DNA of 64,000 nucleotides from Kappaphycus alvarezii (Eukaryota; Rhodophyta; Florideophyceae; Gigartinales; Solieriaceae). Under the pieces are notes generated by a model. It saw only the letters and a list, made by a program, of their open reading frames with translations, was not told where the DNA came from and did not search any database. Below are positions 9,260 to 19,599 of this stretch, one piece after another (the first letter of the stretch is position 1; every line of letters starts with the position of its first letter). Position numbers and translations under genes: made by a program. The stretch covers positions 992,001 to 1,056,000 of the forward strand of contig NADL03000657.1 of assembly GCA_002205965.3 (NCBI GenBank), in the 5' to 3' direction.

Positions 9260-12210
9260 TCACAGCAAGTGACCGAAGAAAAAGAACGAATCATCACATT
9301 GCATCACCCTAGCATCCAGATAAGACTCGCGGAATGTGCGTCCAGCCGACCAATCCCCCATATCAATATCCGATATTCCTGAACCCCAATCGCTGCACAT
9401 TCTGATGCGGCACCCATGCGCAGCGAGTGCGAAGACCAAGAGACTTGAGGCGGAGGTGTGACTTGAGCACGGCGAGACAAGACTGTAGCCAAAGAGTAAT
9501 GGTTCTTGCGCTCGTAGAAAGACGAGTCCCAGGTAAAGCCCAATAGTACTTGCTCCCGGATCGGTTCGAGCGGCGTAGGGTATCATAACGACAGACCAGG
9601 TCGATCACGCTGGTATCGAAGCGAGGATTTCGGCGGTAAGCAAGAGTATGAGCAACCCGGTTACGATTCTTGCGTAGTGCGATGGCGATGTTGATTGAAT
9701 CCGGAGTGACAGTGATGTTGGTCAGCAACAGAGACACCCCAGCTTCGCCACGTTCAAAGAAAATGTAGCTGACGAGTACGGCACAGGCGTTGCGTAGAAA
9801 TTCGAGATCAGTGTCCGGAGACGCGAGTGCGAGAGCGAAGATTCGACGAGCAACTGAGCTTGGCAGAGCACGCCGCTCTGTAAGCGGGTCTGAGAGCAAC
9901 TTTCGGTCCCTGTCCCCTTGTTGAAAGGCATCCACAGCCAATTGAATGAGTGGTGTGAGTGCCAGAGACCGCCCAATACGAGTATGCGCCGTAGTGACAG
10001 CCGAGAGGTAGTTGCGTACTGAACCCGCACTAATCTTGTTTTCCTCGAAGAGCCAACCCAGATACCGAAGGACAGCACCTTCATTTCCAGAGAGCGGGTC
10101 AATACCATCTTGAGAACAGAATACCAGCCATTTCTTCCACAAAATTTCATTTGATCTCCACGTGTTCGGTGCTCTCGCTTTCGGCATCAGACGAGCGATC
10201 GTGGTACCCCCATTAGTCGCTCCAGCCCCGGCCACTGTAAGCACCGACTGTTGTAGCGTAACAGCAAGAGGTATAGTACGAGCTACTTCTGCTAGATTTT
10301 CCAGACGGCCAATTTCCACGGAGGAGTGGGCATTGTTTGCGGGGCCCAAATTGGCGGGAGGTAAAGATCTTCTGCGGCGAAAACGTGCGGACGAGCCAAA
10401 CGGAGCAATTTCGTGTACCATTGCTGAGCGGGCCAGCAAGGCGTGACCAGTATTCCCTTTGCCTGTTCGTGGCAGATCTTGTTGACGACGAGTGGAATCA
10501 ACTTGAGAGGAGGATTCCAAAAATTGAGCTCTGAACGCCAGTCTTGTTGTAGCGCGTTGATCCCCAGGGAGCCAGGACACGCGAATTCGCTGTTGAACTT
10601 GGCGCAGACCTTGTTGCTGCTGTCGGCGAACCGGTCGATAGTCGGATGGTATGATTCGAGCAGCGGTTGGAGTGTCTCCTGATTGATTCTCCAGTCGTCG
10701 AGGGTGTGTAGTCGTGACAACCGATCTGCGAAACGATTGACTGCTGACGGGAGGTAACGTGCTTCTATGGAGATTCCCAGCTTCTGTAACAAGCGGTGTA
10801 ACACGCGGAGTTCTTGCATGAGTGGTCGGGACTTGGTTGTCATAGCGTTGAGAATTGCCACGACTGCTTGGTTGTCCTCCCATACTCTGAGGTGAGTCCC
10901 TGACTTGAGCATGTTGGCGAACGACCGGATGTTGTCCGTCACGGCGCGGAGCTCCAAGAATGTTATTGGCTTGACGCGAAGAAGAGGATCCCATAAGCCA
11001 CGAGCTTCCCACGTTCCTTGGGTTCCTGGTTGCAAATTGGAGCCCAAGGTTCCCCTTGACCAATGGTCGTCGATGCGTCCGAGTGGAGCGCCAACGTAGG
11101 GATGGGGTCGACACGGGCCTCTCTGGCGGACTGTGAGCTAGATCGCGCCAGTGTTTGAGGTCCCGAATCGCTGAGTGAAGCAGCTTCACCCGTTTCCCTG
11201 AGTTGGATGTGTTCAGCTTGAGCGAATCGTAGATGGATCGGGTGTAGAACCGTGCGAGTGGCATGGCCAGGGAGCATGATATTGCCACTCCTGCGAAGTG
11301 GCGTAACAGTTGGACGTCGACCAGGCGGCGGTTCCGACGTGCTTGGCGGAGCAACTGTTGCGAGATACCCTTGAGTTTTTCCATTCGCTTTGCGGTTATT
11401 CCAAACATCATACGAGTGGTATCGATAGTAAAACCGAGATGTTCGATACACTGCGTTCCGGCCCAGTTTCCCTTGTCTTCCTTGCGAAGTAGTCCGCAAG
11501 CCTTCAAGAGACGATCGATTTGCACACGAGCCTTGTGAAGACGAGAGCGTCGGCGAACCGCGACCAGAAAGTCGTCCATGTACGGGTGCATACGCAGACG
11601 AAGGCGATTTCGGACGAAGCGGACGAAGGGTCTCATGAGCTTGATAAAATATGCCGGCGAAAGCTTCCATCCAAAAGGGAGGGCGATACAGCGGAAATAT
11701 CGGTTGTCCACCTTGAAAATAACCAGTTGCGAATATCGGGATGCAATCGAAAATGGTGGTAGCCCTTCGCGATATCGAACGAGAAAAGGTAGTCTGAACG
11801 CTTGAGATCCAGAGCGAACCCTTCCAGGGTTTCCATTTTGACAGGCATGTCTCGAAATAATGTAGACTGGCGGGAAAGGTTTACAACCAACCGCTGTTTT
11901 TCCCCGGTAACTGCGACGAATGCGTTGGAAATCGGGTAGCCATCCTTGTGCAGACGAAGAGCTTCGGCAGCTGAGATTTCTTCGTACGTTCGACGGTGAA
12001 GAGCGTCTTTGATTGCGTCGTCGAAGAATTCCCGGTCGGACGGTCGATAGGGATTTGAGAGAGGCGGAATTGAGTGTCTGAAAGGGATGTTTTCACCGGG
12101 CGCTCGTAAACTCCAAAACGGAGTGCCCGAAGAAGGAATTCGGAGGCCTGAAGGGTCTGGGACCAAAAGGGAGCGGCGCGTTGGGTGTTGCGCCACAGGA
12201 CTTGAGACAT
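9260..12210 (-). pseudogene. pol: pol: reverse transcriptase, RNase H and tyrosine recombinase
   Basis: Starts near the ATG at 12210. RT motifs in order: SFDIAKGYHHFRLHP (motif A Asp), ALPFGWKLSPAYF (motif B) and HPYMDDFLVA (motif C, YMDD intact). RNase H follows: LHSDAS, an ELRAV segment and WEDNQAVVAIL (D-E-D pattern). The recombinase begins with a SAM-like N-terminal part (NTWRSNEILWKKWLVFC, then VRNYLSAV), then SYIFFERGEAGVSLL (box with the Arg), HTLAYRRNP, SHSLRMGAAS (the HxxR motif, in another frame) and FRESYLDARV, which supplies the likely catalytic Tyr. This RT/RH/YR order defines DIRS-like elements. About 980 codons with at least four frameshifts; catalytic residues survive but the frame does not. 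Confidence 0.88.
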
Positions 12211-12239
12211 AGGACAAAACGACGGCGGAGATGACCGCT

Positions 12240-13081
12240 TTACTTGCGACTAGGCTTTTCGGCCGGACCAGGCTGGTTCCTTCCAGGTCCCTTCGGAGGG
12301 CGGCGATTTCCGGCGGCTTGTTGCTTGTTGAACTCCTTTGCGTAAGCTTGCGAACGGAGCTCGGCGAACTTGTGTTGGTAGTTCGATACAAATCGGATGC
12401 GTAGGGGAAGTCGTCTTCTCTGAGGTACTTCTGGAGAAGAATAGCCTCTGATTTACCGGATTCCAAGGAGTCGGTGAAGAAATCAACTCGTTCCAATACC
12501 CTGGAATAGGAAGCTTCAAGAAAGTGATGTAGAACTGCGAAGGCCTCGGTAGCGGCTTGGACGTCCTTCGCAGCCAGGGCCTCGGTGACTCGATGGGCAC
12601 TGGCGAGGGCGTTTTCACAGTTGTTGCCCACGTTCCAGAGGACTTCAGCTTCCCACCCGTCCCTCTGATCGGCTGTCTTGATGCGTCCAAACAGGCCTTC
12701 AGGTTCCGGAATGAACCTTTTTGCGGGAAAGGGAGCGACGGTAAGAGGTTTCTCGAACTTGTTGAGCTTACCGGTAGCGGCGTAAGCTCGCCGAGTGGCG
12801 AAGGTTTCGCCCACCTGCTCGGCACTTGGGGCGGCAGTGAAAACTGCAGTTGCCCAACCTTGAAGGCCTCGGCGGCGGCCGTGGCTTGATCGGCGGGATC
12901 CGACGGCGGATCTGCGGCAGCGGAGGGCCCAGCGGCGGGAGCGGCTTGGGCGGAAGGACCGGCACCACCCTTGAGCAAATTGACGACTTCAGAGAGTTGA
13001 TTCTCGAGGGTTGAAAACTTGTTTTCGAGGGCGTCGATACGGGAACCGGTTGATGCAGCAGAGGAGGATCAGCATTAGACA
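12240..13081 (-). pseudogene. gag: gag-like ORF of the tyrosine-recombinase element
   Basis: The ATG at 13081 opens about 6 codons before a first frameshift. The next frame carries a heptad-like coiled coil (IDALENKFSTLENQLSEVV), an Ala/Pro-rich linker, then in a third frame an alpha-helical central part (VLWNVGNNCENALASAHR, LEASYSRVLERVDFF), and a basic Gly/Pro/Gln-rich tail ending in a TAA at 12242-12240. No zinc knuckle was seen, as is common in DIRS/Ngaro gag proteins. At least three frameshifts are needed, so no intact product is expected. It lies 30 bp upstream of pol. Role inferred from position and low-complexity character only. Confidence 0.7.
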
Positions 13082-13149
13082 TGGTAAGGGTGTTGTGTTG
13101 TGTGAATGTCGGCCTAGACGGTGATTCGTCTGGAGCTGGTTCGAAGGAT

Positions 13150-13421
13150 GAGAACAAGCGACGACTTGAGGGACCAGAAGTTGTGCCAAAGGTTTCCAAG
13201 TTGTCGGTTATATAGACCTGTCCGACGGGTTCTGATCGCACATCAAGTCCTTGAGCAACGGTACGCTGCCAACGTGGCCTTATCTCGAGTGGCTTACAGT
13301 CCGGCGGATGCAAATGCAACCGAGATGCAGACGTGACAGCGTGACTTGCTTCCAGTTGTGGATCACAGCCACGTCGAAGCCCCCCTATCATATTCACCCA
13401 TAATTTTCCAATCATTCCACC
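13150..13421 (-). repeat. Repeat A1 of the tyrosine-recombinase element
   Basis: 272 bp matching 8930-9201 base for base at a constant offset of 4220. It forms the 5' end of the element. A shorter match continues to 13143 if a 20-bp indel between GAG repeats is allowed. Confidence 0.92.
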
Positions 13422-13450
13422 AAAATAACCCAAAAATTCCCCCCTTTACT
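13422..13450 (+). mobile_element. Family A tail type 1, right half of the interrupted copy
   Basis: AAAATAACCCAAAAATTCCCC completes the tail that breaks off at 8157. Confidence 0.85.
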
Positions 13451-13590
13451 GCAATGCTGGCAGTAAATGCGGCCACGAGGGCAAAGAAGATCTTCTCGAG
13501 AGCCATAATGGTCCTCATGCATATACACGCAGCGCAAGCTGTACTGTGTAATGCCGCATGCCTCCTCGCCTTCCTAGACCCGTTGATGTA
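13450..13590 (+). mobile_element. Family A C-terminal codons (diverged)
   Basis: The frame ending at 13590 reads NAATRAKKIF...VLCNAACLLAFLDPLM, a clear relative of the conserved family A C-terminus (NAACLLAGIEPAV at 39536-39574). Upstream it abuts the interrupted tail. Confidence 0.65.
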
Positions 13591-13604
13591 GTCACATTGT
13601 CACG

Positions 13605-13795
13605 GAGGAACAGACTCGTTTCTGTGTTCTCCTTTCCTTCTCTCCAAACTCCATTAACATTCCTCCCACTAGAAGTGTCACATGACGAGCTAAACTACCC
13701 CATCACTCCCTCCTTCAATGCATTTGTCAGGGGTGATCAAAGTTCTGCTCCACTTTCAATATCATCGTATTTGTCTGGAAAACTTTAGGATTGAT
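13605..13795 (-). pseudogene. Fragment similar to the C-terminus of the 26.7-28.3 kb gene
   Basis: Reading minus, NVNGVWREGKENTETS aligns with YLNGVWIKGKEKTETG at 26790-26740, and the flanking Ser-rich part also aligns (FSSSCDTSS versus FTSSSDSSG). Similarity continues past the stop codon on the far side into sequence shared by 13556-13600 and 26686-26730. One in-frame stop is present. Either a gene-family fragment or a shared 3' UTR read antisense. Confidence 0.4.
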
Positions 13796-13986
13796 CGAAT
13801 ATATCTTGTAACAGAGGGGGAATTGGGTTTACTTGAATGGGTTGGTATACTTAATTTTCCTGCTAAGAGCAATCGCACACTAGGACTACTGTAAGTAGGG
13901 TAACCACTTACTGAACATACCCTCGGAACGGAGGTTTTTCTGGAATACATTGTATACACAATTTCAAGTTGCGGCCTAAGTGTCGC

Positions 13987-15765
13987 TCAAAACTCCTTCC
14001 AACAAACAACTGGCGTTATTCTGGACGAGTCTCGCCGCGTGACGAGCGAACAATGTTCGCTGCGCATCAGCAATCGGAATGGCTGCCCGCGCGGCAATAC
14101 CAGTCGTAACCCGGTTGGCGAAGTTCCGAGCGGAAGGATGCCAGCCCCCCAACGTGGAGAGCGGAAGGGCAATGAAGCGATTCCCAGGACCCTTGGAACG
14201 TATTTACTCGGCAAAGAGAGTGTCCTTGCACACGCGAGCATGGTTAAGTGGCTTGAGTGGGCATCGCGCCAGGGAGGGAAGGCGGGCGGGGGTCAGGGGA
14301 TGGATAACGGTTACGTCATAATAGTCCGTGCCCCCGTTCTCTGCAAGCACCTTGATGTCCGGGCGAACTGCATGGCCGGGTTGTGGCGGCTCGAGGACAG
14401 GGTGTCGGGTAGTTTTGGAGAGATCTGCAGCAAACAAACGTGTCTGCCAGTCATGCCGCCACCCGCGTGTGGATCCATAGGCACAGCACAGCGCGTGGTC
14501 ACCATACTGATACATGAGGGTCGCGCATCCCGCATTTGTGACATTTCGAAGCTGGAGGAAACAATGGCACCCTGCAATAGAACTGCAACCACGTCTTGTA
14601 ATTGCGGTCCGGGATGTAGGTACCCAACCCCAGAGCCAGTTGGCACACAGCCAGTCCTTGCAACCCTCCACTGATAACGAGGCTCGGAATGCAACAGTCC
14701 TCTCATCTCCCTTTGGCATGTCATCAAAAGCCTTTTCCTCAACTGGGCGGACGAGTTGCCCCTGCCCAAACCTCTGCACTGAGTCGATAGCCGTGAAATG
14801 GACCACCTTCTCGGGTGCCACTTGAGTGTTCCAGTCGTCGTGCGCCCGAACTGCGGATTTGTATGAATGAAGAGCAGTGTTCGGTAGCACAGCCAGAAGG
14901 GTAGAGCAAAGGGCACGGGTGAGGGACACGGAGGAAAATGAACGCAGCCGCCGCACTGAGCTTCGCAGAGCGAAGCCCAATGCCAAAAGTTGGCTTGAGG
15001 GGGCCGAAGGGCGCCACAGGGAGTTGCAATTCCCGAAAAGTATTGCTGTCCAGAACCCGGCCCATCAACCCCCGCAATCGAATTGCGCAGCCCCTTTAGC
15101 AGTGGAATGAGGGGTGACTACACGTAGGAGGTAGTTAATGCGACATACGCCGAAGCAGGTCCGTAGTAGATGGAGAGCTACTTGAGTATCCTCCAGGGTT
15201 ACCAAAGCGCTGAGGAGAGGCTTCAGCGAAGCGACATGCTTTGAGAACTCCCGCTCCACGAATAGGTCCGATCCGATTGGGGCGCGGAGCACTTGTGTCC
15301 CTTCACTATAGTCCTGCCGAAGGTCGGCTTGGAAGGACTGCTGAACAGACGGGGGGGAGCGGGTGGCCACCAGACGGCACACTTATTCATGCGGAGGTGC
15401 AAACCCAAAGCGCGCACCTCCACGGAAGAGAGGAACTCTAGTGCAGTTCCAATGGCTTCGTGGGTGCCCACTATGTACCCATCGTCCAAGTACAACAGCT
15501 GAAGGTGTGCAGAAGGCCTGCCTGTGGCGTCGCCCACATTTTCCAGGCGGGTTTTGTGTTCCCGCGTCACTTTTTGCAGCACAAGGGAGAAGAAAAGTGG
15601 ACCCAACGGACCCCCTTGCTGCACGCCTACCACGCTCCGGAGCATATCATCCCACACCACAGATGACCCGGGTTTACCGTGTACGTGTAATTGACCCAAG
15701 GTAAGAGCTCTGGGAACCTCTGCTCGACCTCCTTCAAAAAGGCACTTCGGCTGACCAGATTGAAT
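13987..15765 (-). mobile_element. Family A non-LTR element, 5'-truncated copy (RT palm to endonuclease)
   Basis: Minus-strand pieces in several frames. RT motif B is GVQQGGPLGPLFFSLVL, motif C is LYLDDGYIVGTHEA, followed by the thumb (HLRMNKCAVWWPP) and the linker LLRTCFGVCRINYLLRVV. Then comes a CCHC-type region (C...YGDHALCC, RHD) and an endonuclease core RPDIKVLAENGGTDYYDVTV, in which RPD and D are the metal ligands of PD-(D/E)XK enzymes, followed by a shifted-frame SKYVPRV..LPF piece carrying the Lys/Tyr. At least three frameshifts. Endonuclease motifs are better preserved here (RPD) than in the 37.5-kb copy (RPY). Confidence 0.85.
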
Positions 15766-15770
15766 TGGGG

Positions 15771-15833
15771 AATTGGGTTGGCTTACTGTGAGTAATGGAA
15801 AGGTTAGGAGTCCGCTGTACTTGTAATGAAACC
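15771..15833 (-). repeat. 63-bp inverted repeat, left arm (tail type 9)
   Basis: Matches the reverse complement of 16218-16280 with 4 mismatches in 63. Read on the minus strand it ends CAGTAAGCCAACCCAATT followed by CCCC, so each arm is an outward-facing element tail. Confidence 0.85.
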
Positions 15834-15889
15834 ATTGGCAGGACATATATTGCAAGTGCTCGAGCGTGTGTACCAACTATATTGTAATA

Positions 15890-16067
15890 AATGTGTAAAT
15901 GGGGGGTTAATTTACTGTGGTAGATATGTGGGTTGGTATCCAGTAAATTTGTACCGGAGCGTAGATATCGTATCATTGTCAAGCCAATTGCGAAACCGTA
16001 CGATGCGTCGAAAGCTGTGGATGGCACTCCAATCTACCAGAAGGTGGAAGGGAGGCCAGCCAGCAAC
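15890..16067 (-). mobile_element. Short family A insertion (178 bp) with 11-bp target duplication, tail type 3
   Basis: Flanked by ATATTGTAATA at 15879-15889 and 16068-16078. Read minus, it starts with the last codons of family A (LLAGLPSTFW, stop), then a 3' UTR and the tail CCACAGTAAATTAACCCCCC. Other copies: 28687-28817 (-), 40039-40200 (-) and, partial and in plus orientation, 41440-41500. Confidence 0.85.
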
Positions 16068-16217
16068 ATATTGTAATATATTGTAACAGTAAAAATACCC
16101 AAAATATTCCACTTTTTAATGGTGGTGGTGGTAGATTTTTATTTGTCGTACAATTTTTTTAATGCTATATAGAGTTTTATCATGGTGGACGGAAATTGGG
16201 TTGCTTTACTTATTGGC

Positions 16218-16280
16218 GGTTTCATTACAAGTAAAGAGGACTCCTAACCTTTCCATTACTCGCAGTAAACCAACCCAATT
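16218..16280 (+). repeat. 63-bp inverted repeat, right arm (tail type 9)
   Basis: Partner of 15771-15833. It ends CGCAGTAAACCAACCCAATT on the plus strand. Confidence 0.85.
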
Positions 16281-16475
16281 GAAATCCAAAGCTATAGTAT
16301 AATAAGTGAGAACATGACAGGTACATGCTTCGGTGTTTTGTTGATTTAATGTGAAGACGGCTCTAATTGTCACCTGTGAAGGCCGGATATTTCGAGAACC
16401 GTGTTAGCCACGGAGGCTGCATTTGAATGTTTCCTGGTCGAGGACGGTGACTGCTGTGTGAGTCTTGTGTAGTAT

Positions 16476-16525
16476 TGTAGAGCATAACTGGGGGAAATTT
16501 GGGGTGTTTTTAATCCATGAAAAAT
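16476..16525 (-). mobile_element. Element tail, minus orientation
   Basis: Reading minus: CATGGATTAAAAACACCCC, then AAATTTCCCCC. It fits the shared tail pattern. The body to its right (to about 16725) is also open on the plus strand (68 codons, acidic end), with no recognised motif. Confidence 0.5.
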
Positions 16526-17049
16526 ATGGTCAGCTGTTCCCTGAGGGATATCGTGATGTGGGTGAAGTCTTTCAAAGTAAAGGATTGGCGGGAAGCGGTC
16601 AAAACGCTAGGAAACTGGCTGGAGGCTGCTCATTGGACGGCCTGTTCTGATCTCAACTCTTCGGACGGCGACGACGTCGGTGAGGTCATTGCCGATCTGG
16701 AGGGGTTTAGAAGTTGGTCATAACTTAGTGTCCCAAAGGGTAATATCGTTTTGTTTCGTACCACCAATAAGAAGGACACTCTTAAGAGTATTTATAGTCT
16801 TAAAATTTGTCCATGTTTAAGCAGTCTCCGGGTAACAGGCCTTTGATATATTTATATCCTAAGCAACCCGTATGTAGTTAGTGGGCCACATCCACCACAA
16901 GTTTTTTTACGAAAGAGTCTCGCCAGAAGGTAAACTGTGTTCGTTTAGCTTGTCACTGCAACTTTTTGCTACTCTTAAACAGACTAGGCGGTATGCTTCA
17001 TCCCAAGACAACGATGGAGCGCACAATTTTGTCGCTATCGTTCACTACT

Positions 17050-17102
17050 TAAGTCGCCACCGTTTGGATATCAACCAAAAGTAAAACACTCAAACCTTTC
17101 CC
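17050..17102 (+). mobile_element. Element tail, plus orientation
   Basis: GGATATCAACCAAAAGTAAAACACTC, then AAACCTTTCCC, ends about 80 bp upstream of the ATG of the zinc-finger gene, where its promoter would be. Confidence 0.55.
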
Positions 17103-17184
17103 AGACTTTTGGAGTGTGGGCATAAGTGGCCCAATACTTCTTTTACAATTCTTCCTTTCTTAAAGCTTCCTTCGCAGTACTGAA

Positions 17185-17759
17185 ATGCCCAGTAAAAACG
17201 TCCCCCTTTTCCAGAATTGTGCAGCAGGTATGACTTGCTCAAATGACTCTTCTCTTCCGAAACCTCGTCGCAACCGTTGTTCCCGCTGCGGCGAAACTGG
17301 TCACAACGTTCGATCCTGTCCCCAATCTATCTCTTCTCCCTCTGCATGGTTTTCCCAGCGTTGTTCTGTATGCGGAAATTCAGGTCATAACGCTCGGAAT
17401 GCCCGTCTCGAAGCTCTGGAAAATGCTTTGTCTGTAACGGCTCGCAACGTGTAGTTTGTAGCAAATGCGCGGGTAATGGCTTTCATAAGCTTGAATATGG
17501 CTGTCTTGGACATTCCCAACATGCTGGTCATCATGAGTCGAGAATGGAAAAGCGGGAATCATTACATTCCAAGCAGAAACAAACGGCAGAAAGGGCTAGA
17601 AGTCGAGCCAGATTCTTGTTGAGTCGGGGAGGGGAAGTTATGGGAAAAAGCTTGGTTGAAGGAAAGCACTGGGGTTTGCTTGAAGAAAAAAGCAATGAAT
17701 TGATATGCTCGAGATGCACGGGTCGCGGATATTTAAACTGTGTGGCTTGTGACGAATAG
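17185..17759 (+). pseudogene. CCHC zinc-knuckle / DnaJ-type cysteine-rich protein, one frameshift
   Basis: From the ATG at 17185 the frame encodes CSRCGETGHNVRSCP (complete CX2CX4HX4C knuckle) and a second knuckle CSVCGNSGHNARN whose last Cys is lost because one base is missing near 17400. In the shifted frame the Cys reappears and the protein continues with CxxCxGxG-type motifs (CFVCNGSQRVVCSKCAGNG; later CSRCTGRGYLNCVACDE) to a TAG at 17759. DnaJ cysteine-rich domains of this kind bind zinc and help fold proteins, often in plastids; knuckles bind nucleic acid or protein. About 190 residues in all. Function not assignable. The frameshift could be a real mutation or a sequencing error. Codon use is unlike the surrounding elements, so I take it as a host gene. 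Confidence 0.65.
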
Positions 17760-18264
17760 AGGTCATTCCGTATCGTAGAGATTTTATTCTTCTATGAATG
17801 TGGAACACTTTCACGGAGAATACTTGAGTCAGCTGCGATGTTCACTACTACAGAAGTGAATGGGTCTTCACAGGGGAAGTATAAACCAAACAGGATATAA
17901 AAAGCCGTGTACCATGTCCAAAAGACTAAGGTATACACGATTAGAACTCATCGAGCAAACGGGCCTACATATCAGAGCGATAAAGAATGCAAGGGGGTAG
18001 TAGAGATATCAAAGTTGCTCGTTGGGATTATTTCCTCCTGTTGCACAGCTACGTCAAATTCTTCGTCATCGTAACCACAAGGCGACCTTTTAGGGGAACG
18101 TTTAGTTAGTTTACTGTGAGTAAAACCTGGAGTGCAATTCCCAATAGCGTTTGCAGTGTGGTGGCCGCGGAGAAAACACTATGAAAATGGCCATGCCCTG
18201 AAAGAGCGACTAGTTGCTGCGAGCTCTGTCAGCAGAACTGCTGCGTTCGAAGCAACTATTAACG
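17760..18264. other. Stretch without a recognisable gene
   Basis: 3' flank of the zinc-finger gene. A tail-like GTGAGTAAAACC near 18115 hints at another eroded element end. Nothing else is supportable. Confidence 0.4.
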
Positions 18265-18470
18265 CGGAGAGGGGGGTAGTTTGGGAGATTTACTTAGAAA
18301 ATATACATTCAATCTATCCCATAGTTTTCCAGACAATTACAATCGACTTAAGTTGTATATACACAATAATGTGGGAGAAGCTACTCTACCTGAAAGGATA
18401 CTGTTGTTACAAAAACGGTCATTTCTGCAGAAAGGCGGTCCTAACCACAAACACGTATCTTCTCCTCCCC
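18265..18470 (-). mobile_element. Family A 3' UTR, tail type 2 (diverged)
   Basis: Reading minus: GTAGAGTAGCTTCTCCC, AGTCGATTGTAATTGTCTGG, AAAACTATGGGATAG, then AGTAAATCTCCCAAACTACCCC. This parallels 42120-42255. The plus-strand ORF over it (18132-18587) is a shadow. Confidence 0.6.
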
Positions 18471-18869
18471 TGTGAGTCATCAAGAACAGCTCTTCGCATC
18501 AATTTTCTCTTACGAACGAAATCATGGAACGAATTCTTCCCCATGAATTTAGATTCACTATGCAACTCCATTTCTATTTTTTCTTGAAGCATTTTGGTCA
18601 TCCTTTTTTAAAAAAAGAAATCTTTCGACTTGTGATCCGCTTCATCCTCCAAATTCAGTGAAGACATTTCACCAAGCAGATTTTTACTTATTACCCTGAT
18701 TTCATGCAAATTCAAAGCCGCGGCATAGCCTCAATTTTTTTAATCTTATCCGAAGACATGAGAAACTTTTATAGAAAGTTACCATAGTTAAAGTTCGAAA
18801 CCGACGCCGTTGAAAACCCCTTGCCATCAACTATACCATCGGCTCACCCCTTTTTTGCCATCAACAATA

Positions 18870-19450
18870 CCAACCTCCGCCCATTTGTCACCATCGCAAA
18901 GTCACCACGAGGCCGCTGCCCCATCGTCGCACTGGATCTGATTGCAAATAGACCACCCAAGTATGATGCTTACTGTAGGAGAATGGACCGCGAACTTGTT
19001 CAGAAGTGGGTCCGCCGGCACTGCTTTGAGGAGTCACAAGAAGCAGAGGAAGAAACAGAGGAAGTGGAGGCGGAAATAAGGATGAAGAAGAGGACTGATT
19101 GGACCTGTAGGAGCCACTAAAGTACAGCAAGGGGCGAGCTATTGTTGAGAACGAAGTGAAGACTGAGAGTAAAAAGTGATCTCTGACTGCTCTGTCAAGG
19201 ATGAAGTGGAGGAAGAACCGAAGAACAAGGAGAATAAAAGGAGGAGGAGGTATATGAGGGAGAGAGATTCATGGAAAGTGCTGGAATGGTGGGAAGGGGG
19301 CCAAACAGTATGAACCAGGTGGTCCGGATGCGGCCACTGGATGGGGCATGTTTAGTAGTTTAGATATCTCCCGGGAAAATAATAGAGAACTGTGAGCCGT
19401 TCGTGGATATTTGTGGGGACTGTTTGGGTGAAATGCATATTTTTGGGTAA
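18870..19450 (+). pseudogene. Small upstream ORF of family A (copy 3)
   Basis: The plus frame ending at 19120 contains NLRPFVTIAKSPRGR, a CRRMDRELVQKWVRR block and a Glu-rich end, matching the ORF at 5525-5343 (NLRPSVPISK, RRQTKKQIIEFVRR). After stops, MESAG.V and CEPFVDICGDCLG recur at about 19270-19430 as in the other copy. This confirms the ORF is part of a repeated unit that always precedes the hairpin leader. Confidence 0.5.
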
Positions 19451-19599
19451 TTTTTGGCTCTGATGCCGAGGAGTAAGATATTACGGAAGCAATATCGATA
19501 TTTATCCTGAGAGTACCTGCTGTTATTTTTTCTCGTTCACAAGATTCTATTTGATGCATTTGTCGGTTCAAAGTTCGTTTGCTTGAGACAGAATAGTTA

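Larger units (their letters stand above)
8158..13421 (-). mobile_element. Ngaro/PAT-type tyrosine-recombinase retrotransposon with split direct repeats
   Basis: About 5.26 kb, transcribed on the minus strand. Order: repeat A1 (13421-13150), gag (13081-12240), RT-RNaseH-recombinase (12210-9260), B1 (9222-9202), A2 (9201-8930), spacer, B2 ending at 8158. A1 and A2 are 272 bp long and appear identical. B1 and B2 share GAATTAAAACAATAGAGAAA (plus strand). B1 abuts A2 exactly, the B-A junction expected of a split-direct-repeat element that integrates through a circle. Flanks join to the uninterrupted family A tail with no base gained or lost, as expected when a recombinase rather than an endonuclease integrates. 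Both genes carry frameshifts, so this copy is inactive, but the identical A repeats argue for a fairly recent insertion. Confidence 0.9.

Noticed and set aside
10162..11805. Plus-strand ORFs across the tyrosine-recombinase element
   Set aside because: They are antisense shadows of the pol gene, whose RT, RNase H and recombinase motifs are clear on the minus strand.
15890..16067. The 178-bp repeat as a tRNA-derived SINE
   Set aside because: No convincing RNA polymerase III A/B boxes; its start encodes the last codons of family A, so it is a 5'-truncated copy.
16530..16725. 68-codon plus ORF with acidic C-terminus
   Set aside because: It adjoins a minus-strand element tail and could be antisense UTR; no supporting motif.
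18132..18587. 151-codon plus-strand ORF as a gene
   Set aside because: It overlaps a minus-strand family A type 2 tail and shows no motif; treated as a shadow.
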